From Mycolicibacterium fluoranthenivorans (GTDB lineage: Bacteria > Actinomycetota > Actinomycetes > Mycobacteriales > Mycobacteriaceae): 64,000 nucleotides of DNA. This document shows, piece by piece, positions 31,036-39,796 of this stretch. The position numbers were made by a program, and so were the translations under genes. Where the stretch lies: positions 186,001 through 250,000 of the forward strand of contig NZ_JAANOW010000004.1 in assembly GCF_011758805.1 (NCBI RefSeq), read 5' to 3'. Within the stretch, counting starts at the first letter, position 1, and each line of letters opens with the position of its first letter. The notes beneath the pieces were generated by a model. The model was not told where the DNA came from. It was given only the letters and a program-made list of their open reading frames with translations, and ran no database searches.

Positions 31036-31445
31036 CAGGGTATCGACAACCGCCCGCGACACCGCCAACGTGTGCCCGAGACGCCGCGCGGGTACTTTTT
31101 CTACTAGAGGTCGTAGTATTCAAAAAGTTCGGCATTAGCCGCCAAATTATTAGCTACCCACTCGCCGACAATACGACACAGCAACATCACAGCCAGCCCC
31201 CATATCGGGATTTTTACATCACCTAGCTGCATCTATGTAAAGAGATAGGTGATATGGACAATTTTCTCCGCTTTCTTCTGCGCTCGCTGAAATTCCGCCC
31301 CATGAAATGCGAGCAAACAAATAGCAGGGACCGACATATTTAAATTGAAACGTGTTTTACCAAATTGCTCTCCCCTGTCGCCACCAGGACTACGGTCAGC
31401 CCGGTCGGAGTGACCGACATCACAATCGAGTCGAGGGAGAGAACG
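31036..31445. other. Large AT-rich intergenic region between lpqW and the 31446 gene
   Basis: About 400 bases between divergent genes, far longer than typical here and clearly poorer in GC (many A/T runs around 31090-31360). No convincing ORF or RNA gene was seen. It contains the inverted repeat noted separately and should hold two promoters. It may also mark a past insertion. Confidence 0.6.
31218..31253. promoter_or_regulatory. Inverted repeat ATCACCTA ... TAGGTGAT in AT-rich region
   Basis: Eight-base perfect arms at 31218-31225 and 31246-31253 with a 20-base spacer, about 190 bases upstream of the 31446 start. The size suits a regulator-binding dyad or a hairpin. No regulator can be assigned. 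Confidence 0.4.
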
Positions 31446-32771
31446 TTGCAACTCGCATTGCGCCCCTATGTGACAACCGGCCTCGCGTTGGTGAGTGCCG
31501 GCGCCATCGCCATCACCCCGATAACTGCTCCGCCTCCGGAAGTCCATCTGCCGGCCGTGACCCTGGCCGCGAACCCGGTGATCGGCGCGTACACGCAACT
31601 ACTCCAGGACACCTGGACCGATGTGCGGACCGTCGGATCCCAGGCCTGGAACGAGGGTCTGCCCATCTTCGACCAGTTCGTCAGCAACACCAAGGCCAAT
31701 CTCGACATCCTGGCCCAGGTACCGCCCAATCTGATCAGCGGCGTCAAGTACGCGGTGTCCCAGATTCGGCCCACACTCGACACGGCCGGGACACAACTGC
31801 GCGCCGGTCAGATCGATGACGCGATCAACACCTTGTGGAGCGGGCTGGTGATCAACCCGTTGATCGGCGTCGCCTTCCCACTTCTCAACACCCTGGAGAT
31901 CCCGGTCAACATGGTGAAGACCTTCGCCCGGGTGGTCGAAGCGCTACCGTCGGCGGTCCTGATCGGTGTCGGACTCCCGGTCCTCAGCATGGTCACGGCC
32001 GTGGTGAACTCGATCGGCACTGTGGCACAAGGGCTTTACGACGGTGTCACCACCGGCGACCTGGGAGCGGTGCTGACAACCGTGCTCACCGCACCCGCCA
32101 CCGTCATCGGCGGCGCGCTCAACGGTGACCCGAGCACCGGCACCGTGGGCCTGATCAACGGCGTCATCTCCGGCATCCTCAGCGCCCGCAAGACGATCGC
32201 CGACGCGATGGCACCACCCGCCACCGCCACCGCCACTTCCGGCGCCACCGCGCTGAAAACCGCAGCCGCCAACGAGGTTCCAGCCGTCACCGCCGACACG
32301 GTGACCCTGGACGTCAAGTCGGCGCCCACCGGCGAGAGCACGAAGGTTGCCGAGGCCGCCCCTGCGGTCAAGGACGCCGAACCGGCGGCGACCGAAGCGA
32401 AGTCGGACACCGCTGTGACAGAGAAGGTCCCCGACACCGCCGCAGCCGACACCACCAAGCCCGACGTCAAAGCCAAGCCCGACGTCAAAGCCAAGCCCGA
32501 CGTCAAAGCCAACGGTGCCACCGACCTCAGCGACGGCAACAAGGTGACCCCGGGCGAGAAGGCCGGCGAAAAGACTTCCGACACCAAGGCGTCCGAGAAG
32601 GCCGCCGACAGCGCTCAGAAAGAGACCCCGGCCGCGGTCACGACCACGACGCCGGGCGCCACCACATCCGCAGCCGGCGACAGCAGCGACGCGAAGGCCG
32701 GCGCTTCAGCGTCTTCTGCGTCTTCTGCGTCCTCAGCGTCTTCTGCGTCCTCAGCGGACGCCGGCGAGTAG
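31446..32771 (+). CDS. Secreted protein with hydrophobic domain and repetitive Lys/Ala/Ser tail
   Basis: 441 residues from TTG at 31446 with GAGGGAGAG upstream. The QLALRPYVTTGLALVSAGAIAI start matches a mycobacterial family that, from memory, begins MQLALRPYVTAG, which supports the unusual start. Signal-like helix, then a predicted helical apolar domain at about 30-270 (YTQLLQDTWTDVRTVGSQAW, PLIGVAFPLLNTLEIPVNMV, ATVIGGALNGDP). The tail from about 270 is disordered and repetitive (KPDVKA x3, ASS runs). It resembles the 25260-26462 protein in plan and may be membrane-associated or exported. Function unknown. Confidence 0.75.
   Translation: MQLALRPYVTTGLALVSAGAIAITPITAPPPEVHLPAVTLAANPVIGAYTQLLQDTWTDVRTVGSQAWNEGLPIFDQFVSNTKANLDILAQVPPNLISGVKYAVSQIRPTLDTAGTQLRAGQIDDAINTLWSGLVINPLIGVAFPLLNTLEIPVNMVKTFARVVEALPSAVLIGVGLPVLSMVTAVVNSIGTVAQGLYDGVTTGDLGAVLTTVLTAPATVIGGALNGDPSTGTVGLINGVISGILSARKTIADAMAPPATATATSGATALKTAAANEVPAVTADTVTLDVKSAPTGESTKVAEAAPAVKDAEPAATEAKSDTAVTEKVPDTAAADTTKPDVKAKPDVKAKPDVKANGATDLSDGNKVTPGEKAGEKTSDTKASEKAADSAQKETPAAVTTTTPGATTSAAGDSSDAKAGASASSASSASSASSASSADAGE
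32457..32510 (+). repeat. 18-bp unit repeated three times (KPDVKA)
   Basis: Three consecutive identical copies of AAGCCCGACGTCAAAGCC within the tail of the 31446-32771 gene, each encoding Lys-Pro-Asp-Val-Lys-Ala. Exact identity at the DNA level suggests a recent slippage expansion, so copy number may vary between strains. Confidence 0.9.
32709..32753 (+). repeat. 9-bp unit repeated five times (Ala-Ser-Ser)
   Basis: Five units GCGTCTTCT or GCGTCCTCA encoding Ala-Ser-Ser near the C terminus of the same gene. The nine-base period preserves the frame when copies are gained or lost. Confidence 0.88.
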
Positions 32772-32782
32772 CGAGTGGGCCG

Positions 32783-34684
32783 TCAGCCCTGCTGCTTCGC
32801 GCGTGACTTGGCGCGGGCCCGCAGGCTGGCGGTCAGCTCGACCTTGCGCACCCGCACGACCTCGGGGGTCACCTCGACGCACTCGTCCTCGGCGCAGAAC
32901 TCCATGGCCTGCTCCAGGGTGAGATCCATGGGTCGGGCCAGTGTCTCCATCACATCGGCGGTCGAGGAGCGCATGTTGGTGAGCTTCTTCTCGCGGGTGA
33001 TGTTGATATCGAGATCCTCGGCGCGCGGGTTGATACCGACAACCTGGCCCTCGTAGGTGTCCTCGCCCGGTTCGACGAAGAAGGTGCCGCGGTCGGCGAG
33101 CTGGATCATCGCGAAGGGGGTGACCGAGCCGGTGCGGTCGCTGACCAGCGACCCGGTGTGCCGGGCCCGGATCTCGCCCGCCCACGGCCGGTAACCGTCG
33201 AACACCGCATTGGCGATACCGGTGCCGCGGGTGAGCGTCAGGAAGTCGGTGCGGAAGCCGATCAGGCCACGGCTGGGCACGATGAAGTCCATCCGGACCC
33301 ATCCCGCGGCGTGGTTGGCCATCTGCTCCATCCGGCCCTTGCGGGCGGCCATCAGCTGGGTGATGGCGCCGAGGAACTCGTCGGGACAGTCGATGGTGAG
33401 CGCTTCGAACGGCTCGTGCAGCTTGCCGTCGACGGTCTTGGTGACCACCTGCGGCTTGCCGACGGTCAGCTCGAAACCTTCCCGGCGCATCTGCTCGACC
33501 AGGATGGCCAGCGCCAGCTCACCGCGGCCCTGCACCTCCCACGCGTCCGGGCGGCCGATGTCGACGACGCGGATCGAGACGTTACCGATGAGCTCGGAGT
33601 CCAGCCGGCTCTTCACCATCCGGGCGGTCAGCTTGTGACCGGAGACCTTGCCGGCCAGCGGTGAACTGTTGGTGCCGATGGTCACCGAGATGGCGGGCTC
33701 GTCGACCGTGATCCGCGGCAGGGCGTGTGCGTGGTCCGGATCGGCCAGGGTGTCGCCGATCATGATCTCGGGCATACCCGCGACGGCGACGATATCGCCG
33801 GCGCCCGCCTCGGTGGTGGCGGTCCGCTCGACGCCCTCGGTGATCAGCAGTTCGGTGACCTTGGCGCTGGTGATGACGGGGGTGCCGTCGACCTCGCGCA
33901 TCCAGGCCACCTGCTGGCCCTTCTTCAGCTTGCCGTTGTAGATCCGGACCAGCGCGAGGCGACCCAGGAAGGCCGACGCGTCGAGGTTGGTCACCAGCGC
34001 CTGCAGCGGGGCCTCCGGGTCACCGGCCGGGGCCGGGATGTGCTCCATCAGCACGTCGAACAGCGGGTCCAGGTTGTCACCGTCGGGCACCTCACCGTTG
34101 GCGGGTTCGGTGGTGCTGGCGATGCCCGCCCGACCCGATGCGTAAAGCGTCGGGAGGTCGAGTGCCTTCTCGGCGGAAGCCTGGGCTTCCTCGTCCAGGT
34201 CGGAGGCGACGTCGAGCAGCAGATCGTGGCTCTCCTCGACCACTGCGGCGATGCGGGCGTCGGGGCGGTCGGTCTTGTTGACCACCAGGATCACCGGCAG
34301 ATGCGCCGACAGCGCCTTGCGCAGCACGAACCGGGTCTGCGGCAGGGGGCCTTCGGAGGCGTCGACGAGCAGCAGCACACCGTCGACCATCGACAGACCG
34401 CGCTCGACCTCACCGCCGAAATCAGCGTGGCCGGGGGTGTCGATGACGTTGATGACCGTGACCGTGCCATCCGCGTTGTGCCGGTGCACCGCGGTGTTCT
34501 TGGCCAGGATGGTGATGCCCTTTTCCTTTTCCAGGTCACCGGAGTCCATGATGCGTTCGGTCGAGTCGTCTCCGCGGTGGGTCAACGCACCCGACTGCCG
34601 CAGCATGGCGTCGACCAGGGTGGTTTTACCGTGGTCGACGTGCGCGACGATGGCTACGTTGCGAAAGTTCGGGCGAGAATCCAC
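32783..34684 (-). CDS. typA: Ribosome-associated GTPase TypA/BipA
   Basis: 633 residues, GTG start at 34682-34684. G1 AHVDHGKTT (14-22), switch region STERIMDSGDLEKEKGITI, DTPGHADF and NKTD are the GTPase motifs of the EF-G/LepA superfamily. The C-terminal part is TypA-specific (GMPEIMIGDTLAD, PSRGLIGFRTDFLT, RGTGIANAVFDGYRPW). It binds 70S ribosomes and affects stress adaptation and large-subunit assembly. Neighbours lpqW and mutT2 match the M. tuberculosis order Rv1166/Rv1165/Rv1160. Confidence 0.96.
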   Translation of the reverse strand: MDSRPNFRNVAIVAHVDHGKTTLVDAMLRQSGALTHRGDDSTERIMDSGDLEKEKGITILAKNTAVHRHNADGTVTVINVIDTPGHADFGGEVERGLSMVDGVLLLVDASEGPLPQTRFVLRKALSAHLPVILVVNKTDRPDARIAAVVEESHDLLLDVASDLDEEAQASAEKALDLPTLYASGRAGIASTTEPANGEVPDGDNLDPLFDVLMEHIPAPAGDPEAPLQALVTNLDASAFLGRLALVRIYNGKLKKGQQVAWMREVDGTPVITSAKVTELLITEGVERTATTEAGAGDIVAVAGMPEIMIGDTLADPDHAHALPRITVDEPAISVTIGTNSSPLAGKVSGHKLTARMVKSRLDSELIGNVSIRVVDIGRPDAWEVQGRGELALAILVEQMRREGFELTVGKPQVVTKTVDGKLHEPFEALTIDCPDEFLGAITQLMAARKGRMEQMANHAAGWVRMDFIVPSRGLIGFRTDFLTLTRGTGIANAVFDGYRPWAGEIRARHTGSLVSDRTGSVTPFAMIQLADRGTFFVEPGEDTYEGQVVGINPRAEDLDINITREKKLTNMRSSTADVMETLARPMDLTLEQAMEFCAEDECVEVTPEVVRVRKVELTASLRARAKSRAKQQG

Positions 34685-34757
34685 GACGACGATTGTCGCA
34701 GTGTGAGTACCGGATCACGAAAACGGCGGATGCCGCGGTGGTGGTGGGAAGGCAAGT

Positions 34758-34919
34758 GTGAAGAACCTGACCTCGGTCAAGGCCAAGAAGAAGTGCTGCC
34801 GCAGCAAGCCGCGCTGCAAGCGGTGCCCGTTGGTGTTGCACAAGGTGCGCAAGGCCGCGCACGCGGGTGCTTCTGGCAAGGAACTGGAGAAAGTCTTCAA
34901 ACATGCCAGAAAGTCGTAA
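34758..34919 (+). CDS. Small Lys/Cys-rich conserved-looking protein (53 aa)
   Basis: GTG at 34758, stop TAA at 34917-34919. The product begins VKNLTSVKAKKKCCRSKPRC and contains KRCPLVLHKVRKA, with four Cys in a CC-x5-C-x2-C pattern and about a third basic residues. It probably binds a metal, nucleic acid or ribosome. It diverges from typA after 73 bases, and the even codon use makes a chance ORF unlikely. Exact family unknown. Confidence 0.6.
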   Translation: MKNLTSVKAKKKCCRSKPRCKRCPLVLHKVRKAAHAGASGKELEKVFKHARKS

Positions 34920-34990
34920 TGACCTGCATTTTCCAGTCCCGGCGGGCGTACCTTTGAAGTATCCGTCACCGATGGTTGGAGGTGTCGATC

Positions 34991-35257
34991 ATGACGGTTT
35001 ACGAGGCACTCACCGTAGCGCTGATCGTGGTGCTGGCGCTGGCGACGACAGCAGCGATCTACCTCGGTTTGCTCAACTGGATCGGCGGCGCGTTCGTCGT
35101 CCGGTGTGCGGCATGTCACCATCTGACCTTCTCCTCGGCAAACGCCCCGCAGAGGTCCTGCCCGCAATGCCGGCATCAGACGCTGATCCATCCGATATAC
35201 GCCGCACAGCACCCTGGCGGTGAGGTGCGGGTGGTCGGCGACCGACTCCGTTACTAG
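34991..35257 (+). CDS. Small membrane protein with C-terminal zinc-ribbon-like Cys pairs
   Basis: 88 residues from ATG at 34991, preceded by GGAGGT at 34978. One transmembrane helix at about 5-32 (ALTVALIVVLALATTAAIYL), then a cytoplasmic segment with CAAC (39-42) and CPQC (57-60), a zinc-ribbon or rubredoxin-like knuckle. No partner is known. Convergent with the LysR gene. Confidence 0.68.
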   Translation: MTVYEALTVALIVVLALATTAAIYLGLLNWIGGAFVVRCAACHHLTFSSANAPQRSCPQCRHQTLIHPIYAAQHPGGEVRVVGDRLRY

Positions 35258-35282
35258 CGGTGTGAGTGCCCGGCGCCGCGGG

Positions 35283-36203
35283 TCAACCGGCGGCGAAGCC
35301 TTCCTCTAATTGGCGTGCCGCTGCGGCGCTCACCGCGATGGCCTCGTGCGCGGCGGGACTCAACCGTCGCTCGGCGAGATGCGCGATGAGTATCCGGCGT
35401 TGGGGCGGACGCGTGGCGAGGCGAATCGAGCGCACGTCGGGCCGCGGATTGAGGACCGCCAGCCGGGGGGCGATCGCCACGCCCAGTTGAACCGCGACCA
35501 TGGCCTGCACTTCGCCGTAATCATGGGCGAACACACTGGTGCGTGGCGTGAATCCGCCTTGCTGACAAAGCTTTTCCAACGTCTGTGCGACCGGATGGTC
35601 TTCGGCGCGCACGACCCAGGACTCGTCACGGAGTTCGCCGATGCTGATCGCATCACGATCGGCGAGCCGGTGATGTTCGGACACCAGCAGCATCGTCGGA
35701 TCGTTCATCAGGTGGTGGTAGGTCAGGGTCGGGTCGTTGATCCGGTTCCACTCGTAGTCCCAGAGCAGGGACAGTTCGGTCTCCCGCCGGCGTAGCGCAT
35801 CGACGAGCCGGTCGAAACGGCCGCTGAACACCTTCAGTTCAACCCCGGGGTGGCGCGTCTTGAACTCCTTGACCACCAGGGGCAGCAGCGACGAGCCGGC
35901 GGTGGGAAAGGTGCCGAGGGCCAGGACACCCGCTCGGAGGCCCCGGATCTCGGCCAGCTCGGCGTCCGCGGCATGCAGTTCGACCAGGATGCGCTCCGTG
36001 TGCCGGACCACCGACCGGCCGGCATCGGTCAGCGCGACACCCCGGGCGTGGCGCTCGAGAAGGGGTTGCCCCGCCTCCTTTTCGAGCTTGGCGATCTGTT
36101 GTGAGACGGCGGACGTCGTGTATCCCAGAGCCTCCGCGGCAGCGGTGATGGATCCGTGGGCGGCAACCTCACGCAACGTGAACATCCGATTGGTATCGAG
36201 CAC
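35283..36203 (-). CDS. LysR-family regulator, divergent from the permease-isomerase pair
   Basis: 306 residues. HTH at about 3-62 (MFTLREVAAHGSITAAAEAL, TSAVSQQIAKLEKEAG, LLERHARGVALTDAG). Effector domain from about residue 90 (GVLALGTFPTAGSSLLPLVV). It faces a permease gene across 198 bases of rather AT-rich DNA, so it likely controls the 36402-39069 genes in response to their substrate. The inference rests on position only. Confidence 0.85.
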   Translation of the reverse strand: MLDTNRMFTLREVAAHGSITAAAEALGYTTSAVSQQIAKLEKEAGQPLLERHARGVALTDAGRSVVRHTERILVELHAADAELAEIRGLRAGVLALGTFPTAGSSLLPLVVKEFKTRHPGVELKVFSGRFDRLVDALRRRETELSLLWDYEWNRINDPTLTYHHLMNDPTMLLVSEHHRLADRDAISIGELRDESWVVRAEDHPVAQTLEKLCQQGGFTPRTSVFAHDYGEVQAMVAVQLGVAIAPRLAVLNPRPDVRSIRLATRPPQRRILIAHLAERRLSPAAHEAIAVSAAAARQLEEGFAAG

Positions 36204-36401
36204 AACACTCCAACATGGCTTAAGAGAAAATTAACCCTACTGTACATAGTCGATATTGTCGTTAAGTCAACGCCTTCTTAGTGTGATCTAGGTAATGATC
36301 AACGAAGGGTGTGATCCGCAACCGTCACAGCTCCCGCCGAAGCGCGGAACGGTGATCGGTTCGCGCGCAGCGCGACCTTCTCCGGAACTGAGAGACCAAC
36401 G
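36204..36401. promoter_or_regulatory. Divergent regulatory region of LysR and permease genes
   Basis: 198 bases. The LysR-proximal half (36222-36290) is AT-rich with TTAAG-like and AATTAACC elements and GATATTGTCGTTAAG. T-N11-A type sites can be drawn in several places, so no single operator is asserted. No ORF. Confidence 0.4.
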
Positions 36402-37796
36402 ATGACCTCTGTCGAAGTACTACCGCTGATCGCCTTGGTGGCGATGTTCGTCATCGCCACATTTTTTCCCATCAACATCGGCATTCTCGGGTTCATCGGC
36501 GCCTTCGGCGTCGGGTACTTCATGCTCGGCTATGACGACAAGGAACTCCTCGCCGAGTTCCCCAGTTCGATCGCGCTCACCATCGTCGGTGTCACCTACT
36601 TCTTCGGTATGGCCAAACGCAACGGCACGATCGACCTGCTGGTCAACGCCTGCATCCGCGGGGTGCGCGGCCGCGTCACCGTGGTGCCGTGGGTGTTCTT
36701 CTTCTGCGCCTCGGTCCTGACTGCCCTCGGCACGTTCAGCCCGGCGGCAGTGGCGTTGATCTCTCCGGCGGCGATGTCGTTCGCCGCGCGAACCAAGATG
36801 AGCCCGCTGGTGATGGGCATCATGACGATCAACGGAGCCCACGCCGGGGCGTTCTCCCCGATCTCGGTCTCCGGCGTGCTGGTTCGCGACATCGTCGAGA
36901 AGAGCGGCCTGAGCATCAACCCCTGGACCCTTTTCTTCGCCAGCTACGGCATCAACCTGCTGCTGTCGGTCCTGACCGTCGTCGGATATGCCGCGTTGGC
37001 CCGGGTCCGCCACCTGGAGTTCAGCGCCACCGGTACCCCGGAAGGATTCGATCACGACGACCTCGGGTCCGCAGGTGTGTCCACAAGCCATGACCCGCGC
37101 GGCACTGCCATCGTCGGGGGCTCGGGAAGCACCGGCACCGGACTGCTCACCCGACCGGCGCGCACCGGCGTCCTCCTGGACGCGATGCCCACTCCGGTGA
37201 CCCGCGTACAGAAGCTCACGCTGGCTCTCATCGGCGTGGTGCTGGTGCTGGTGCTGGTATTCCACCTGCCGATCAGCTTCATCTCCATCGCAGCGGGCGC
37301 CGTCCTGGCCTTCACCGACCTGTCCAAGCAGAACGAGGCGATTGCCGGCATCAGCTGGTCCACCGTGCTGCTCGTCGCCGGCATGATCACCTACATCTCG
37401 GTACTGCAGGAGATCGGCACCATCGACCACCTCGCCGAGATGTCCATGACCATCGGTGCACCCTTGCTGGTTGCCGCCGTCCTCTGCTACGTCATCGGCG
37501 TCACCTCGGCGTTCGCCTCCTCCACCGCCCTACTCACCGCCATCATCCCGATGGCCCTTCCCCTGCTGCACACCGGAGCGCTACCGGTCGTCGGTGTCGT
37601 TGCCGCACTGGCGATTTCGGCCACCGTCGTCGACGTCTCACCGTTCTCCACGAACGGTGCGCTGGTACTGGCCAACGCCCAGGGGATTGCCCGACCGAGG
37701 TTCTACCGCCAGCTGTTGCTCAACGCCGGCATCGTCGTCGCCCTGGCCCCGGCTCTGTGCTGGCTCGTCCTGGTAGTCGGACCCGCGTTGTTCTGA
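36402..37796 (+). CDS. Dicarboxylate-type permease (MatC / SLC13-like)
   Basis: 464 residues, 11-12 transmembrane segments. It starts VLPLIALVAMFVIATFFPIN and IGILGFIGAFGVGYFM, as in MatC N-terminal-domain carriers of malonate or other dicarboxylates. The central hydrophilic loop at about 205-265 separates two halves (LEFSATGTPEGFDHDD...). The second half has SFISIAAGAVLAFTDLS and SAFASSTALLTAIIPMALPL. Likely imports a di- or tricarboxylate. Two dozen bases of the ribosome site region are unremarkable. Followed after 142 bases by a PrpF-like isomerase, which suggests an unsaturated acid substrate. Confidence 0.82.
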   Translation: MTSVEVLPLIALVAMFVIATFFPINIGILGFIGAFGVGYFMLGYDDKELLAEFPSSIALTIVGVTYFFGMAKRNGTIDLLVNACIRGVRGRVTVVPWVFFFCASVLTALGTFSPAAVALISPAAMSFAARTKMSPLVMGIMTINGAHAGAFSPISVSGVLVRDIVEKSGLSINPWTLFFASYGINLLLSVLTVVGYAALARVRHLEFSATGTPEGFDHDDLGSAGVSTSHDPRGTAIVGGSGSTGTGLLTRPARTGVLLDAMPTPVTRVQKLTLALIGVVLVLVLVFHLPISFISIAAGAVLAFTDLSKQNEAIAGISWSTVLLVAGMITYISVLQEIGTIDHLAEMSMTIGAPLLVAAVLCYVIGVTSAFASSTALLTAIIPMALPLLHTGALPVVGVVAALAISATVVDVSPFSTNGALVLANAQGIARPRFYRQLLLNAGIVVALAPALCWLVLVVGPALF

Positions 37797-37938
37797 GCAC
37801 GCATTCGCCGCGGCGCGGTCAGCGAGCTGGCTTTAGCAGAAGTTAAGCCCTATCCGGCAATGCGTGATTGTGCTACATGCTCGGAGCGCTCACAGTGGAA
37901 GCACACCTCACTTCTCGTGTGGAAAGGCCTGATCAGAC

Positions 37939-39069
37939 ATGCTCACTCTTCGTGGCACCTGGATGCGGGGCGGAACCAGCAAGTGCTGGCTGTTCAACGC
38001 CGTGGATGTCGACCCCCTGCTGACCGACGCCGGCGGCCTCGACACACTGCTCACCTCGGCCTTCGGATCCGGCGATCCCCGCCAACTCGACGGGGTCGGT
38101 GGCGGAAGTTCGACAACATCGAAGGCGGCCATCGTGCGCCGCTCGCAGTTGCCCGGCATCGACATCGACTACCTCTTCGCCCAGGTGGCGATCGGTGATC
38201 GACGGGTCGAATGGGGAAGCAACTGCGGCAATTGCGCCACCGCGATCGGTCTCTACGCCTTGCAGTCCGGCCTCGTCGCCGTCCACGACACGACGACCGA
38301 GATCCGGATGCGCAATGAGAACACCGGCGCCGTCCTCACCGCGGAGATCGCCACCCCCGGCGGGGTGATCCCGAGTGAAGGGACCGCATGTGTACCCGGC
38401 ACCAATGCGCTCGGGGTGCCGGTGGGTCTGTCCTTCACCGGCTTGGACGCCGATCCGGCGGGCGTGCTGCGCACCGGTCACGCCGTCGACGACGTCCCGG
38501 TCGCCGGCGGTAGGTACACCGCAACGATGCTGGTGGCCGGCGCCCCGGCGGCTCTGTTCGACGCGGCCGACCTCGGCTTGACCGGCACCGAGGACAACGA
38601 CGCCATCGCCGATCGGATGGATTTGTTGGTGGCGCTTCGCCAAAAGGCCTCGCTGCTGATGGGATTGAGCAGGTTTGGCGAGCCGATCAGTCACGCCATT
38701 CCGAAAGTCGGTGTGGTGGGCCCACCGAGGAACTACCGCACGAGTGCCGGCACCGAGGTGTGCGCGGACGAGTACGACATCTCTGTGCGCATGGTGTCCA
38801 TGCTCGCCCCGCACCCCGCCATCGGGCTCACTTCCGCCGTCGCCGTCGCCGCGGCGTCGACGATCCCCGGTAGCACCGTCTCACAAGGTATGCGCATGCC
38901 GGTGGCCGATTCACTTCGGCTGGGCACCGCCGCCGGGGTGCTACACGTCGACCTCACCAGAGCCGCAGACGGTGCGTTGACAGCAGTGACCCTGCACCGT
39001 GCAGCCCGAAAGATCGCCGCGGCAGAGCTTTTCGTCGCCGCGCCGGCGCTCGTCGGCGCAGGTGTGTGA
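37939..39069 (+). CDS. PrpF-family isomerase (methylaconitate / oxalomesaconate / itaconate type)
   Basis: 376 residues. Two diaminopimelate-epimerase-like lobes with family motifs [12 protein letters not shown] (near residue 10), [26 protein letters not shown] and C-terminal PHPAIGLT. PrpF members isomerise double bonds in 2-methylaconitate, 4-oxalomesaconate or methylitaconate. Which acid is used here cannot be read from the sequence. In the usual KG motif the Lys is followed by Gly; here SKC replaces SKG, which may affect specificity. Probably co-transcribed with the upstream permease. Confidence 0.85.
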   Translation: MLTLRGTWMRGGTSKCWLFNAVDVDPLLTDAGGLDTLLTSAFGSGDPRQLDGVGGGSSTTSKAAIVRRSQLPGIDIDYLFAQVAIGDRRVEWGSNCGNCATAIGLYALQSGLVAVHDTTTEIRMRNENTGAVLTAEIATPGGVIPSEGTACVPGTNALGVPVGLSFTGLDADPAGVLRTGHAVDDVPVAGGRYTATMLVAGAPAALFDAADLGLTGTEDNDAIADRMDLLVALRQKASLLMGLSRFGEPISHAIPKVGVVGPPRNYRTSAGTEVCADEYDISVRMVSMLAPHPAIGLTSAVAVAAASTIPGSTVSQGMRMPVADSLRLGTAAGVLHVDLTRAADGALTAVTLHRAARKIAAAELFVAAPALVGAGV

Positions 39070-39076
39070 CACCGCA

Positions 39077-39484
39077 TCAGCACGGGCGGGCCCGAGTACT
39101 CCGCAGCGCCGCCAGCAGATCCGGCACCCAGGCCCGGTCGGCCGGCACCCAGGGCAGATCGTCGAGATCGGTGGCGCGCACCCAGCGCAACGCTCGGTGG
39201 TCGTGTGGTTGCGGGCTACCGTCGGTGTGCGTGACCCGGTAGGCCCGCAGCGTCATACCGTTGGTCAGCGCGACATCGGGACCGATGCGCGCCCCGACGC
39301 TCACCCGGATCCCGAGTTCTTCGTGCAGTTCGCGAGACAGCGCCTCGGCGTCGGACTCGCCCGGCGCGACCTTACCGCCGGGCAGTTCCCACAACCCGGC
39401 CAGCTCGGCCGGGCGGGCACGTTGCGCGACCAGCAGGCCGTCCTCCGAAATGAGTGCCCCCGCAACGACAATCTGCTCATGCAT
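39077..39484 (-). CDS. mutT2: Nudix hydrolase MutT2
   Basis: 135 residues from ATG at 39482-39484; an upstream in-frame start overlaps the divergent PCD gene and is rejected. Textbook Nudix box [25 protein letters not shown] with all canonical residues (read as [20 protein letters not shown] then ELGI). M. tuberculosis MutT2 degrades dCTP/5-methyl-dCTP and may sanitise nucleotides. Twenty-seven bases separate it from the PCD start. Confidence 0.9.
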   Translation of the reverse strand: MHEQIVVAGALISEDGLLVAQRARPAELAGLWELPGGKVAPGESDAEALSRELHEELGIRVSVGARIGPDVALTNGMTLRAYRVTHTDGSPQPHDHRALRWVRATDLDDLPWVPADRAWVPDLLAALRSTRARPC

Positions 39485-39511
39485 CGCCACAGACGGTATA
39501 CCGTCAGTGGC

Positions 39512-39796
39512 ATGGCTGTGTTGACGAACGAGCAAGTTGATGCCGCGCTGGCCGACCTGCCCGGCTGGGAACGGGCGTCGGGCGCGCTACACCGGTCGGT
39601 CAAGTTCGGCGCGTTTCTCGACGGAATCGAGGCGGTCCGGCGGGTGGCCGAATTCGCCGAACAAGCCGACCATCATCCTGATATCGATATTCGTTGGCGG
39701 ACAGTGACTTTCGCTTTGGTGACGCATTCCGCCGGCGGGATCACCGAGAAGGATCTGGCGATGGCGGCCGATATCGACCGGATCCTCGGCCAGTAG
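39512..39796 (+). CDS. Pterin-4a-carbinolamine dehydratase
   Basis: 94 residues from ATG at 39512. Family motif [20 protein letters not shown], with the His-His pair and the downstream W. It recycles 4a-hydroxytetrahydropterin or moonlights as a dimerisation cofactor (DCoH). Same length as the Rv1159A product. Its last 56 bases overlap the convergent pimE 3' end (39741-39796). Confidence 0.92.
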   Translation: MAVLTNEQVDAALADLPGWERASGALHRSVKFGAFLDGIEAVRRVAEFAEQADHHPDIDIRWRTVTFALVTHSAGGITEKDLAMAADIDRILGQ

